Source: Streptomyces caniferus
GTDB taxonomy: Bacteria > Actinomycetota > Actinomycetes > Streptomycetales > Streptomycetaceae
Assembly: GCF_009811555.1 (NCBI RefSeq)
Contig: NZ_BLIN01000005.1
Coordinates: forward strand, 2,675,501-2,739,500
Reading direction: 5' to 3'
Length of the DNA stretch: 64,000 bases
The notes beneath the pieces are model-generated. The model saw nothing but the letters and a program-made list of their open reading frames with translations. It made no database searches and was not told where the DNA came from. A program made the position numbers and the translations under genes. Below are positions 8,274-15,592 of this stretch, in pieces; position 1 is the first letter of the stretch; each line of letters begins with the position of its first letter.

Positions 8274-10352
8274 TCACTTCGCCAGATCCGGCGGCCGTGG
8301 CGTGCGCGGAGGGATGCGGGGCAGCGGGCGGCGGGCGTCGCCGTTGTGGGGTTCCTCCGCGTCCGAGCCGCACAGTTCCGTCGTCAGCTCCCGCACGAGC
8401 GCGGTGAGGTCGGTGGGGCGGTCCTCGGTCCACCAGTCGCCGAGCATCTCCGCGAGCGACTGCTGACGGGCCGCGGAGAGCCGGTCGGCGGTCTCCCGTC
8501 CGTCGCCGGTGAGCCGGAGCAACAGCCCGTCGCGGGTGACGAGTCCGCGTTCCTCGATCTGCCGGATGCTCTCGGCGATCACCCCGAGCGGCACGGTACT
8601 GCGCTCGGCGAGCCGTGCCGGTTCCACCGAACCGCAGCGGTGGATGCGCAGGATCAGCCAGCCGGCGGCCGGTTTGAGGTCCAGTCCGGCCCGTGCGGTG
8701 ATCTTCTCGTAGATGCGCTTACGGCCTTCGCTGCTGCCCAGTTTGGACAGTGCGCGGGCGCATTCATCGCGCGAGGACCGCTCGACGGGGTTGGAGGAGA
8801 GCACCTCACTGGTGTCGGGCGCGGTGACGCTGCTGCGCAGCGGCTCCTCCCGGAGGAACCAGGCCAGGGCGAACGCGACCAGGACGACCGGGACGGCGTA
8901 GAGGAAGACATCGGTGATCGAGTCGGCGTAGGCGTGGAGGACACCGGCCGCCTGCCCGGACGGCAGCCGGGCGACGGTCCGCGGATCCTCGGCGATCGTG
9001 GACGCGTCGACGCCCGGCGGCAGTTGCGCCCCGGCGACGGCGTCGGCGATCCGCGGCCGCAGGTGGTTGGTGAAGACCGTGCCGAAGAGGGAGACGCCGA
9101 ACGAGCCGCCGATGGAGCGGAAGAACGTGGCGCCGGAGGTGGCGACGCCCAGGTCCTGGTAGGCGACGGCGTTCTGCGCGATGAGCACCAGCACCTGCAT
9201 GACCAGGCCGAGTCCGAAGCCGAAGACGAAGAAGTACGCGCTCATCCCGGCGACGCCGCCGGCCGGGTCGAGCCGGTGCAGCAGCAGGAGTCCGAGCGCC
9301 ACGATGCCGGTGCCGGCGATCGGGAAGATTTTGTAGTGGCCGGTGTGGCTGACGATCTGCCCGGACCCGGTGGAGGCCAGCAGCATGCCGCACACCATCG
9401 GCAGCATGTGCACACCGGACAGCGTCGGTGTCACTCCCTGCACGACCTGCAGAAACGTCGGCAGATACGTCATCGATCCGAACATGGCGAAACCGACGAC
9501 GAAGCCGATGACGGCGGTCAGCGTGAAGGTCCGGCTCCGGAACAGCCGCAGCGGCAGGACGGGTTCGGCGGCCCGGCGCTCGACGACGAGGAACGCCCCC
9601 AGCAGCACGACGCCGAGGGCGCCGCATCCCACGATCTGCCAGGAGGACCAGGGGTAGGTCACGCCCCCGAGCGAGGTCATCAGGACGAAGCAGGCGGCGA
9701 CCGCGGCGATCAGGGCGGTGCCCCGGTAGTCGATGCGGTGCGGGGTGCGGCGGCGCGGGATGTGCAGCACGGCGGCGATGACGGCGAGCGCGACGATGCC
9801 GACGGGGACGTTGATGTAGAACACCCAGCGCCAGGTGAGGTGGTCCACGAACAGCCCGCCGAGCAGCGGTCCGAGGACGCTGGTGCCGCCGAAGACGGCA
9901 CCGAACAGGCCCTGGTACTTGCCGCGTTCGCGGGGCGGCACGATATCGCCGACGATCGCCATCGACAGCACGATCAGGCCGCCGCCGCCCAGCCCCTGGA
10001 GGGCCCGGAAGGCGATCAGCTCCCCGATGTCCTGCGCGATGCCACACAGCACCGAGCCGATCAGGAAGATCACGATGGCGGTCTGGAACAGCTTCTTGCG
10101 GCCGTACTGGTCACCGAGCTTGCCCCACAGCGGCGTCGCGGCCGTCGCGGCCAGGAGGTAGGCGGTGACCACCCAGGAGAGGTGGTCGAGGCCGCCGAGC
10201 TCGCTGACGATCGTGGGCAGCGCGGTGGCGACGATGGTCTGGTCGAGCGCCGCGATGAGCATGCCGAGCAACAGCGCGCCGATCGCGACGAGGACCGTCC
10301 GCCGGGACCGGTCCTCGCCCGGGACGGCAGGAGCGCTGGTGTCCTGCGCCAT
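8274..10352 (-). CDS. DHA2/EmrB-type MFS multidrug exporter with a C-terminal MarR-like domain
   Basis: The first 500 or so of 692 residues are a 14-helix drug:H+ antiporter-2 transporter. Motif C-like and loop signatures are [17 protein letters not shown] in helix 1, [14 protein letters not shown] in loop 2-3 and [15 protein letters not shown] [14 protein letters not shown]. After the last helix a soluble segment of about 170 residues follows. Its core, residues about 560-650, reads as a winged helix: [20 protein letters not shown] then [20 protein letters not shown], as in MarR regulators. The ATG at 10352 is preceded by GGAGACGGAG. Export of a toxic compound is likely. Whether the C-terminal domain binds DNA or ligand, or only stabilises the protein, is unknown. 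Confidence 0.88.
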   Translation of the reverse strand: MAQDTSAPAVPGEDRSRRTVLVAIGALLLGMLIAALDQTIVATALPTIVSELGGLDHLSWVVTAYLLAATAATPLWGKLGDQYGRKKLFQTAIVIFLIGSVLCGIAQDIGELIAFRALQGLGGGGLIVLSMAIVGDIVPPRERGKYQGLFGAVFGGTSVLGPLLGGLFVDHLTWRWVFYINVPVGIVALAVIAAVLHIPRRRTPHRIDYRGTALIAAVAACFVLMTSLGGVTYPWSSWQIVGCGALGVVLLGAFLVVERRAAEPVLPLRLFRSRTFTLTAVIGFVVGFAMFGSMTYLPTFLQVVQGVTPTLSGVHMLPMVCGMLLASTGSGQIVSHTGHYKIFPIAGTGIVALGLLLLHRLDPAGGVAGMSAYFFVFGFGLGLVMQVLVLIAQNAVAYQDLGVATSGATFFRSIGGSFGVSLFGTVFTNHLRPRIADAVAGAQLPPGVDASTIAEDPRTVARLPSGQAAGVLHAYADSITDVFLYAVPVVLVAFALAWFLREEPLRSSVTAPDTSEVLSSNPVERSSRDECARALSKLGSSEGRKRIYEKITARAGLDLKPAAGWLILRIHRCGSVEPARLAERSTVPLGVIAESIRQIEERGLVTRDGLLLRLTGDGRETADRLSAARQQSLAEMLGDWWTEDRPTDLTALVRELTTELCGSDAEEPHNGDARRPLPRIPPRTPRPPDLAK

Positions 10353-10590
10353 GGGCGTCTCCGTCTCCCTCTGTTCCGCCGGGCCGCCCTGTCCGTCGCG
10401 GACCGCCCTTCGGGCACCTTCCATCCTGGGCGGTCCGTCCGGATATGGCCCGCCGAACGGCGTTCGGCATCAGGGGCCGTTCAGGGGACACGCGGGGTAT
10501 GCCGTACGGATGTCTTCGAGCGCCTGCGCGAACGGGTGCGCCCTCTGGATAATCGCTGCCGGTTCGATGCCTCCAGGGAGGGGACCGCTC

Positions 10591-11736
10591 GTGACGGCAC
10601 CGACATGCCCGCACTGCTTCGCCCCCGTACGCGGCGACGGCCGGCCGACCTGCCTGTGTGCGGCGGTCGATGCGGACGACTTTGATCCGCTGCGCGTTCG
10701 GCCGTACGTGTCACTGCCCGGCGAGGACGACGACGTGGGCGACCCTGCGCGCGGCGACGCGCGGGATGCCGACGACGGGCCGGACGGCGGCTTCGTGGGC
10801 CGGGGCGACCTGCTGGACGACTTACCCGGGGTGGACGCGGCGGTGCACCGGGCCGACGACCCCTCGCCCGACGACCGCTCCGCCGCCGGTTCGCCCCGCT
10901 CGGCCGATCCGTTCCTCGCCGGACCGGTACCCGCCGATCCGTTCCTCGCCGGGCCGTTACCCGCCGGTCCGCCCCTGCCCGGTCCCTTTCTCCCCGGGCC
11001 GTCGCACGCCGCGGGCCCGGCTTCCGCCCCCGCCGCCCGCGGCCCCCTGTTCCCCGGAGCGCGGCGCCGCCCCGGCCCCACCTCCCGGACGTTCAGCGCC
11101 TCGGAGGAGGAGCCGGCCACCGGAACCCCGGTCTCCGCTCCCGGCCGCCGACGCGGCTTACCGGCCGTACTGGCGGCCGCCGGGGCCGCGGTGGCCGCCG
11201 CCGCGGTCCTGATCACCACCGATGCCCTGTCCGGCGGCACCCGGGACCGCGCCGCACCGCCCGACCACGGCGCCGCCTCCCCCAGCGCCGACGTCCCCAC
11301 CGACGACGCCCCCACCCCCATCCGCAGCAGCGCCGCCCCCTCCCGCTCCGCGCCCCGCTCGCCGTCGCCGGCCGTGACCGGCGTCCCCGGCCCCACGACC
11401 GGCGTGAGGCTCTACCGGACCGAGGAGGCGCCCGCCCCCGCTCCCACCCGGGCATCCGGCAGCGTCACCCACTCCCCCGGCAGTCACAGCCCCAGCGCCC
11501 CGCCCACGGGTCCGATCGTGCTGCGCGAAGGAGCCACCGGCCCGGAAGTGGCCGAGCTGCAGGGGCGGTTGCGGCAACTGGCCCTCTACCCCGGCCCGGA
11601 CGACGGCCACTACGGCGCACAGGTGCGGGCCGCCGTGTCCCGCTACCAGCACTCCTACGGGGTGACGGGCGACCCGGACGGCGTCTACGGCGCTCCGACC
11701 CGGACGTCCCTGGAGTCCCGCACCCACGAACCGTAG
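10591..11736 (+). CDS. Membrane protein with N-terminal zinc ribbon and C-terminal peptidoglycan-binding domain
   Basis: The 381-residue product begins with a short Cys-rich ribbon (CPHC then CLC, residues 5-24), followed by an acidic then Pro/Gly/Ala-rich cytoplasmic linker containing near-repeats of ADPFLAGPVP. One membrane helix lies at about residues 188-210 (LPAVLAAAGAAVAAAAVLI), then a Ser/Pro/Thr-rich extracellular stalk. The end is a PG_binding_1 domain (LREGATGPEVAELQGRL, and GVYGAPTRTSL at the end). The GTG at 10591 follows AGGGAGGGGA. This layout suggests a protein tethering the membrane to the cell wall; a signalling role is inference. The upstream MFS gene is divergent. Confidence 0.82.
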   Translation: MTAPTCPHCFAPVRGDGRPTCLCAAVDADDFDPLRVRPYVSLPGEDDDVGDPARGDARDADDGPDGGFVGRGDLLDDLPGVDAAVHRADDPSPDDRSAAGSPRSADPFLAGPVPADPFLAGPLPAGPPLPGPFLPGPSHAAGPASAPAARGPLFPGARRRPGPTSRTFSASEEEPATGTPVSAPGRRRGLPAVLAAAGAAVAAAAVLITTDALSGGTRDRAAPPDHGAASPSADVPTDDAPTPIRSSAAPSRSAPRSPSPAVTGVPGPTTGVRLYRTEEAPAPAPTRASGSVTHSPGSHSPSAPPTGPIVLREGATGPEVAELQGRLRQLALYPGPDDGHYGAQVRAAVSRYQHSYGVTGDPDGVYGAPTRTSLESRTHEP

Positions 11737-11990
11737 GGGCCGGCCGCGCACCGCAGGCACCGGCCGTGATCAGAAGATCCCGGCCGTGATCCGTCGCAGA
11801 CGGCCTCCGACCGGTCCGCCCGGGCCGGGTTCCGATCCATCGGGTCCATTTCCGACCGGGCCCGATCACTACCCGGCTCGGTTCCGACCGATCCCGACTC
11901 CGACCTGGCCCGGTTCCGACCGCATCCCGCTCCGACCAGACCCGGTTCCGGCCTCCGCACACCCCTCCAGCAGGCCGCTGACCAGCACAG
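11737..11990. other. Gene-free stretch with degenerate CCCGGTTCCGACC repeats
   Basis: Between about 11815 and 11955 the motif (C/G)CCGGTTCCGACC and variants such as CCGATCC recur roughly every 20-35 nt, without a fixed period. No credible gene was found on either strand. The stretch leads into the promoter of the HAD gene. Confidence 0.4.
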
Positions 11991-12019
11991 TTGTCGATTC
12001 CCGGTACGTTTTGTATCGT
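11991..12019 (+). promoter_or_regulatory. Candidate promoter of the HAD gene
   Basis: TTGTCG and TATCGT are separated by exactly 17 nt, a good match to a vegetative Streptomyces promoter in otherwise GC-rich sequence. The predicted transcript would start around 12026, inside the left arm of the hairpin that follows. Confidence 0.55.
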
Positions 12020-12081
12020 GAAGAAACAAAGTGGTTCCGCCCGCACTCCCTGACCGGCGGGCGGAGCCACTTGTTTTCTTC
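12020..12081 (+). ncRNA. Large 5' leader hairpin with U-rich 3' arm (attenuator or small RNA candidate)
   Basis: Two 25-nt arms (12020-12044 and 12057-12081) pair at about 22-23 positions, counting one G-U pair, around a 12-nt loop. The descending arm ends in TTGTTTTCTTC, an AT-rich tract very unusual here, giving a terminator-like profile. It sits directly downstream of the predicted promoter and about 65 nt before the HAD start codon. Confidence 0.5.
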
Positions 12082-12146
12082 GCGCGATCCGCACCGTCCG
12101 CATACGGCACAGCGGCCGTATGCCCGTAGCGCCCAGGAGCCCGCCG

Positions 12147-12809
12147 ATGCCGGCCACCACCACGCTCACCGCCCGCGCCCTGCTGCTGGACATGGACAGC
12201 ACGATCGTGAACTCCGAGGCCGTCGTCGAGCGCTGCTGGCGCCGCTGGGCCGCCGAGCAGGAGCTGGACGCGGACGAGGTCCTCAAGGTCGTCCACGGCC
12301 GGCAGGGCTGGGCCACCATGGCCGCGCTGCTGCCGGACCGCCCGATGGAGCTCAACCTGGCGGACAACCGCCGGATGCTGGCGCAGGAGACCGCCGACAT
12401 GGACGGCGTGGTGCCGGTCCCGGGCGCGCCCGCCTTCATGGCCGCACTCGCCACCGCCCCGCACGCCCTGGTGACCTCGGCCGACGTCCCGCTCTCCGAC
12501 GCCCGGATGGGCGCGGCCGGGCTGCCCATGCCCGCCGTGCGGATCACCGCGGAGAGCGTGAGCGCCAGCAAGCCCGACCCGGAGGGCTTCCTCAAGGGCG
12601 CCGCCGAGCTGGGCCACGCGCCCGAGGACTGCCTGGTCTTCGAGGACTCCGAGGCGGGCATCGAGGCGGGCCGGGCGGCCGGTATGCGAGTGGTCGGCGT
12701 CGGCGACCGGGCCGCCGCGTTCGCGCCCACCGTGCAGGTACGCGACCTCACCGAGGTCCGGGTCGAGGTGCTGGCGGACGGCACGATCGCGGTGCACCTC
12801 ACGGCCTGA
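12147..12809 (+). CDS. HAD-IA family phosphatase (phosphoglycolate/sugar-phosphatase type)
   Basis: All HAD motifs are present in this 220-residue protein. Motif I is LLLDMDSTIVNSE (nucleophile Asp, with a Ser replacing the more usual Gly), motif II is the Ser/Thr of LVTSAD, motif III is the Lys in SASKPDPEGFL, and motif IV is VFEDSEAGIEAG. The helical cap between motifs I and II is of the C1 type. AGGAG precedes the ATG at 12147; an upstream ATG at 12120 lacks one. It resembles sugar-phosphate phosphatases such as the 2-deoxyglucose-6-phosphatase group. The preceding hairpin suggests control at the leader. Exact substrate is unknown. Confidence 0.88.
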   Translation: MPATTTLTARALLLDMDSTIVNSEAVVERCWRRWAAEQELDADEVLKVVHGRQGWATMAALLPDRPMELNLADNRRMLAQETADMDGVVPVPGAPAFMAALATAPHALVTSADVPLSDARMGAAGLPMPAVRITAESVSASKPDPEGFLKGAAELGHAPEDCLVFEDSEAGIEAGRAAGMRVVGVGDRAAAFAPTVQVRDLTEVRVEVLADGTIAVHLTA

Positions 12810-12899
12810 GGCCCACGCCGGGTCGGGCCGCGGGGTGAGCGGTGCGCGCCCGCGCGGAGCGCCGCCCCTCACCCGACGGCCGCCCGTCCCGCGAGCGCC

Positions 12900-13481
12900 T
12901 CAGCCGGCGATCGCCTCGTACAGACTGAAGCCCGCGAGCAGCAGCATCACCCCCGCGGCGACCTTGGTGATGAGCTTCAGCGGCACGTACTTCATGAGCG
13001 TACGGCCGCCCAGGATGCCCAGGCCCGCCACCGCCCACAGGGCCAGCACGGCGCCCACGCCGACCGAGAGCGGGTCGTCGTAGCGGGCCGCGAGGTTGGC
13101 GGTCATGATCTGGGTCAGATCGCCGAACTCGGCGACCAGGATCATCATGAAGCCCGCCCCGGAGACCTTCCAGAAGCTCTGGTCGGCGGGCTTCTTCACC
13201 TCTTCCTCGTCGTCGCCCTTCCGGAACAGCAGCACGGCGGCGCCGGCCAGGAAGAGGACGCCGACCACCCCCTGGACCCAGCGGTGCGGGAGGAGCGTGA
13301 GCACGCTGCCGGCGGCGATGGCGAGCGCCACATGCACGAGGAAGGCCGCGGCGACGCCGACGAAGACGTACGAGGCGCGGTAGCGGGTGCCGAGCATCAG
13401 GCCGGCGAGGGCGGTCTTGTCGGGCAGTTCGGCGAGGAAGACGACGCCGAAGACGACGGCGGCGACGGTAAGGCTGAACAC
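12900..13481 (-). CDS. TMEM165/GDT1 (UPF0016) family Mn2+/Ca2+ exporter
   Basis: The 193-residue protein has six predicted membrane helices arranged as two inverted repeats of three. Each repeat carries the family's acidic motif: FLAELPDKTALAGL in the first helix and LVAEFGDLTQIMT in the fourth. The cytosolic loop is acidic (KGDDEEEVKK). In bacteria and eukaryotes this family exports Mn2+ or Ca2+ from the cytosol. The gene uses a GTG start with GAGG about 11 nt upstream. It lies downstream of a yybP-ykoY riboswitch, which independently supports manganese as substrate, and follows an ABC-type permease gene on the same strand. Confidence 0.92.
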   Translation of the reverse strand: MFSLTVAAVVFGVVFLAELPDKTALAGLMLGTRYRASYVFVGVAAAFLVHVALAIAAGSVLTLLPHRWVQGVVGVLFLAGAAVLLFRKGDDEEEVKKPADQSFWKVSGAGFMMILVAEFGDLTQIMTANLAARYDDPLSVGVGAVLALWAVAGLGILGGRTLMKYVPLKLITKVAAGVMLLLAGFSLYEAIAG

Positions 13482-13537
13482 GGGGTGGGATACCTCGATC
13501 GGTCGGGCCGCACCAAAGGGGCCCGGGAAAGGGGTCG

Positions 13538-13572
13538 CTTCGGCACGGCAGCGTCAGACACTGCGGCCGAAG
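13538..13572 (-). promoter_or_regulatory. Expression-platform hairpin of the Mn2+ riboswitch
   Basis: In the minus-strand transcript CUUCGGC(CG)CAGUGUC pairs with GACGCUG(CC)..GCCGAAG around a single-base loop. Its 5' arm shares CUUC with the 3' strand of riboswitch helix P1, so the two folds exclude each other. Ligand binding that stabilises P1 would break this terminator-like hairpin and allow expression. Confidence 0.6.
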
Positions 13573-13722
13573 GTCTCGCTGGCGCGGTAGGGACACCTAC
13601 CGCGCTCCGGGCGCCGGCTCCCCCGTCCCGTCCACGCGCGAGGCGCGCTCCACCGAGGTGGTGACGAGCGGGAGGGCAGTATGTCGACGGTCCGGCAGAG
13701 AGCTACTCCCCTTCTGCTGCCG
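13565..13722 (-). ncRNA. yybP-ykoY (Mn2+) riboswitch upstream of the TMEM165 gene
   Basis: The minus-strand RNA contains both conserved signatures of this class: GAAGGGGAGUAGC (loop L1, plus coordinates 13703-13714) and AGCGAGACCUUC (loop L3, 13569-13580). The flanking GAAGG and CCUUC form helix P1. L3 directly follows a strong hairpin (GCGCGGUAGG and its complement), as in known members. The insert between L1 and L3 is longer than usual. The UAG of L1 is also the stop codon of the upstream permease gene. Confidence 0.82.
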
Positions 13723-14461
13723 TCCAGGGTACGCGGTGCAGCCGTCCGCGGGCGACCAGCTCCAGCACCGTCGCGCAGGCAGCCGCCTGCACCGCCAGCA
13801 GGGCCACCAGCACGAACAGCTGCACCGCACCCGCCTGCACGGGGGAGGCGCCGCCCAGCAGCATCCCGACGAACGCGCCGGGCAGTGTGACCAATCCCAC
13901 GGTCCGGGTCTGGTCGAGCCCCGGCAGCAGGGCGTCCGAGGCGGCCGGGCGGGCGACCTCCATCCGCGCGTCGCGGTCCGGCAGCCCCAGCGCCAGGCCC
14001 GCCTCGAACTCGCCGCGCCGGGTCTCCAGCTCGTCCAGCGCCCGCCGCCCGCCCAGGACGGTGGCGGTCAGCGCGCCGCCGATCAGGATGCCCGCGACGG
14101 GGATCAGGGTGAGGCCGCGCGGCGGCACCAGGCCGGTGAGCAGCAGCAGGCCGACGACCGGGACGACCCCGGCGGCGATCGGCGCGGCGGCCCACCACCA
14201 GGTGCGGTTCTGGGTGATCCGGCGGCCGGCGGTCCGTACCGCCACCGCGAACATCAGCAGGAGGAAGCACAGCAGCCAGGGCAGGGCGTGCACCACCCAG
14301 CCGATGAGGTAGGAGACGGCGGCCAGTTGGGCGGCGGCGCGCAGTCCGGCGACGGCGATGGCCCGGGCATGGCCGAGGTGCGCCAGCGCGGCGACGGCCA
14401 CGGCGGCGGCCAGCAGGACGGCGAGGACGACCCCGAGGGTGACGTTGACCGGCAGCAGCAC
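13703..14461 (-). CDS. UPF0014/FetB-like ABC transporter permease
   Basis: This 252-residue membrane protein has seven or so hydrophobic helices and the segment ITQNRTWWWAAAPIAAG and later LGLPDRDARMEVARPAASDAL, followed by the family-typical TVGLVTLPGAFVGMLLGG. It fits the UPF0014 family that includes E. coli FetB, the permease of an iron exporter. The usual partner ATPase gene (FetA) is not adjacent here, which is odd; the partner may lie elsewhere. The GTG at 14461 was taken as start. The stop codon lies inside the conserved L1 loop of the Mn2+ riboswitch, so this transcript may run into the exporter gene. Metal transport is the likely role. Confidence 0.82.
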   Translation of the reverse strand: MLLPVNVTLGVVLAVLLAAAVAVAALAHLGHARAIAVAGLRAAAQLAAVSYLIGWVVHALPWLLCFLLLMFAVAVRTAGRRITQNRTWWWAAAPIAAGVVPVVGLLLLTGLVPPRGLTLIPVAGILIGGALTATVLGGRRALDELETRRGEFEAGLALGLPDRDARMEVARPAASDALLPGLDQTRTVGLVTLPGAFVGMLLGGASPVQAGAVQLFVLVALLAVQAAACATVLELVARGRLHRVPWTAAEGE

Positions 14462-14670
14462 GCGCTCACTGTAGGGCGGCAGCAGGGGCGCATGCGCGGG
14501 TGCGACTCAACCGGAGTGCCGTGATGCATTTATGGCGCTCCGTCAGCTCCCCTTGAACTGACGTGGGCATGTCGCCACTCTGTTACCTGGTGCCCATCCC
14601 GTGGAAACCCCACATCGTCACCATGGGCCCGCACCGCACGGCAACTTCCCCCCACATTCCGGGAGTTTCG

Positions 14671-15315
14671 ATGAAAAAGGTCTACGCGCGTCGAGTTTCC
14701 CTCGCCGCGGGATCGGCCGCCGCGCTGGTCTGCACGCTGGTGCTCAGCGGCCAGTCCGCCCAGGCCGCACCGCCCAGCCCGCCGGACACGGCCACCGCAC
14801 GGAAGTACCTCGCCGACATCAAGGAACAGGCCGAGGGCCCGCAGGACGGCTACAGCCGCGACAAGTTCCCGCACTGGATCGACCAGGACAAGAACTGCAA
14901 CACCCGCGAGGTCGTGCTCAAGCGGGACGGCACGGACGTACAGCAGGACGGCAGCTGCGCGGCGGTGAGCGGCAAGTGGGTCTCCGCCTACGACGGCGCG
15001 ACCTGGACCAAGGCCGCCGACCTGGACATCGACCACGTCGTACCGCTGTCGGAGGCCTGGAAGTCGGGCGCCGCACAGTGGACCACCGCGCGCCGCCAGG
15101 AGCTGGCCAACGACCTGACCCACTCCCAGCTGATCGCGGTCACCGACAACCTCAACCAGGAGAAGGGCGACAAGGACCCGGCGAAGTGGCTGCCGCCGAA
15201 GGCCTCGTACCACTGCGAGTACGCCCGGATGTGGGTGTCGGTGAAGCACGAGTACGGCATGACCGCGGACTCCGCGGAGAAGGCCGCCCTGAAGAAGATC
15301 CTGGACGGCTGCTGA
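14671..15315 (+). CDS. Secreted HNH endonuclease (DUF1524/GmrSD C-terminal type)
   Basis: The 214-residue protein has a clear signal peptide (MKKVYARRVSLAAG then LVCTLVLSG, cleavage after QSAQA). The mature part carries the HNH fold: LDIDHVVPLSEAWKSGA supplies the D-H and metal ligands, and TDNLNQEKGDKDPAKWLPP supplies the Asn/Lys region. Four Cys residues suit an extracellular, disulphide-bonded enzyme. GGGAG lies 7 nt before the ATG. Streptomyces export several such nucleases for nutrient scavenging or competition. A tandem 9-bp repeat array follows about 45 bp after the stop. Confidence 0.9.
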   Translation: MKKVYARRVSLAAGSAAALVCTLVLSGQSAQAAPPSPPDTATARKYLADIKEQAEGPQDGYSRDKFPHWIDQDKNCNTREVVLKRDGTDVQQDGSCAAVSGKWVSAYDGATWTKAADLDIDHVVPLSEAWKSGAAQWTTARRQELANDLTHSQLIAVTDNLNQEKGDKDPAKWLPPKASYHCEYARMWVSVKHEYGMTADSAEKAALKKILDGC

Positions 15316-15358
15316 GCGCGGCCTTCCGTGGGCTCCGCGGATGGCACGGATCCCTGGA

Positions 15359-15421
15359 TTCCGCGCAATCCGCGCAATCCGCGCAGTACGTGCAGTACCT
15401 GCAGTACGTGCAATCCCGCAG
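15359..15421 (+). repeat. Seven-unit 9-bp tandem array
   Basis: The units are TTCCGCGCA, ATCCGCGCA twice, GTACGTGCA, GTACCTGCA, GTACGTGCA and ATCCCGCAG. The array begins 44 nt after the nuclease stop codon in non-coding sequence. Confidence 0.85.
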
Positions 15422-15592
15422 ATTGATGCGGACCGACTGACACGCATTCCACGGATTCCGCGGTCTCTCCGCTGAGCCGATCCTGTGCGCCCGCCGGCCG
15501 GAACCACCGGCCGGCGGGCGCGCCGCCGCCCCGGCCCCCCGCCGCGCCCGTTGTGCTCCTATCCTCTGACCACGACAAGTGGGGAGGCACCG

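Noticed and set aside
8346..10685. Plus-strand frame of 779 codons opposite the MFS exporter
   Set aside because: Composition (Gly, Asp, Gln, Arg, His) is that of an antisense shadow; the exporter on the minus strand accounts for the coding signal.
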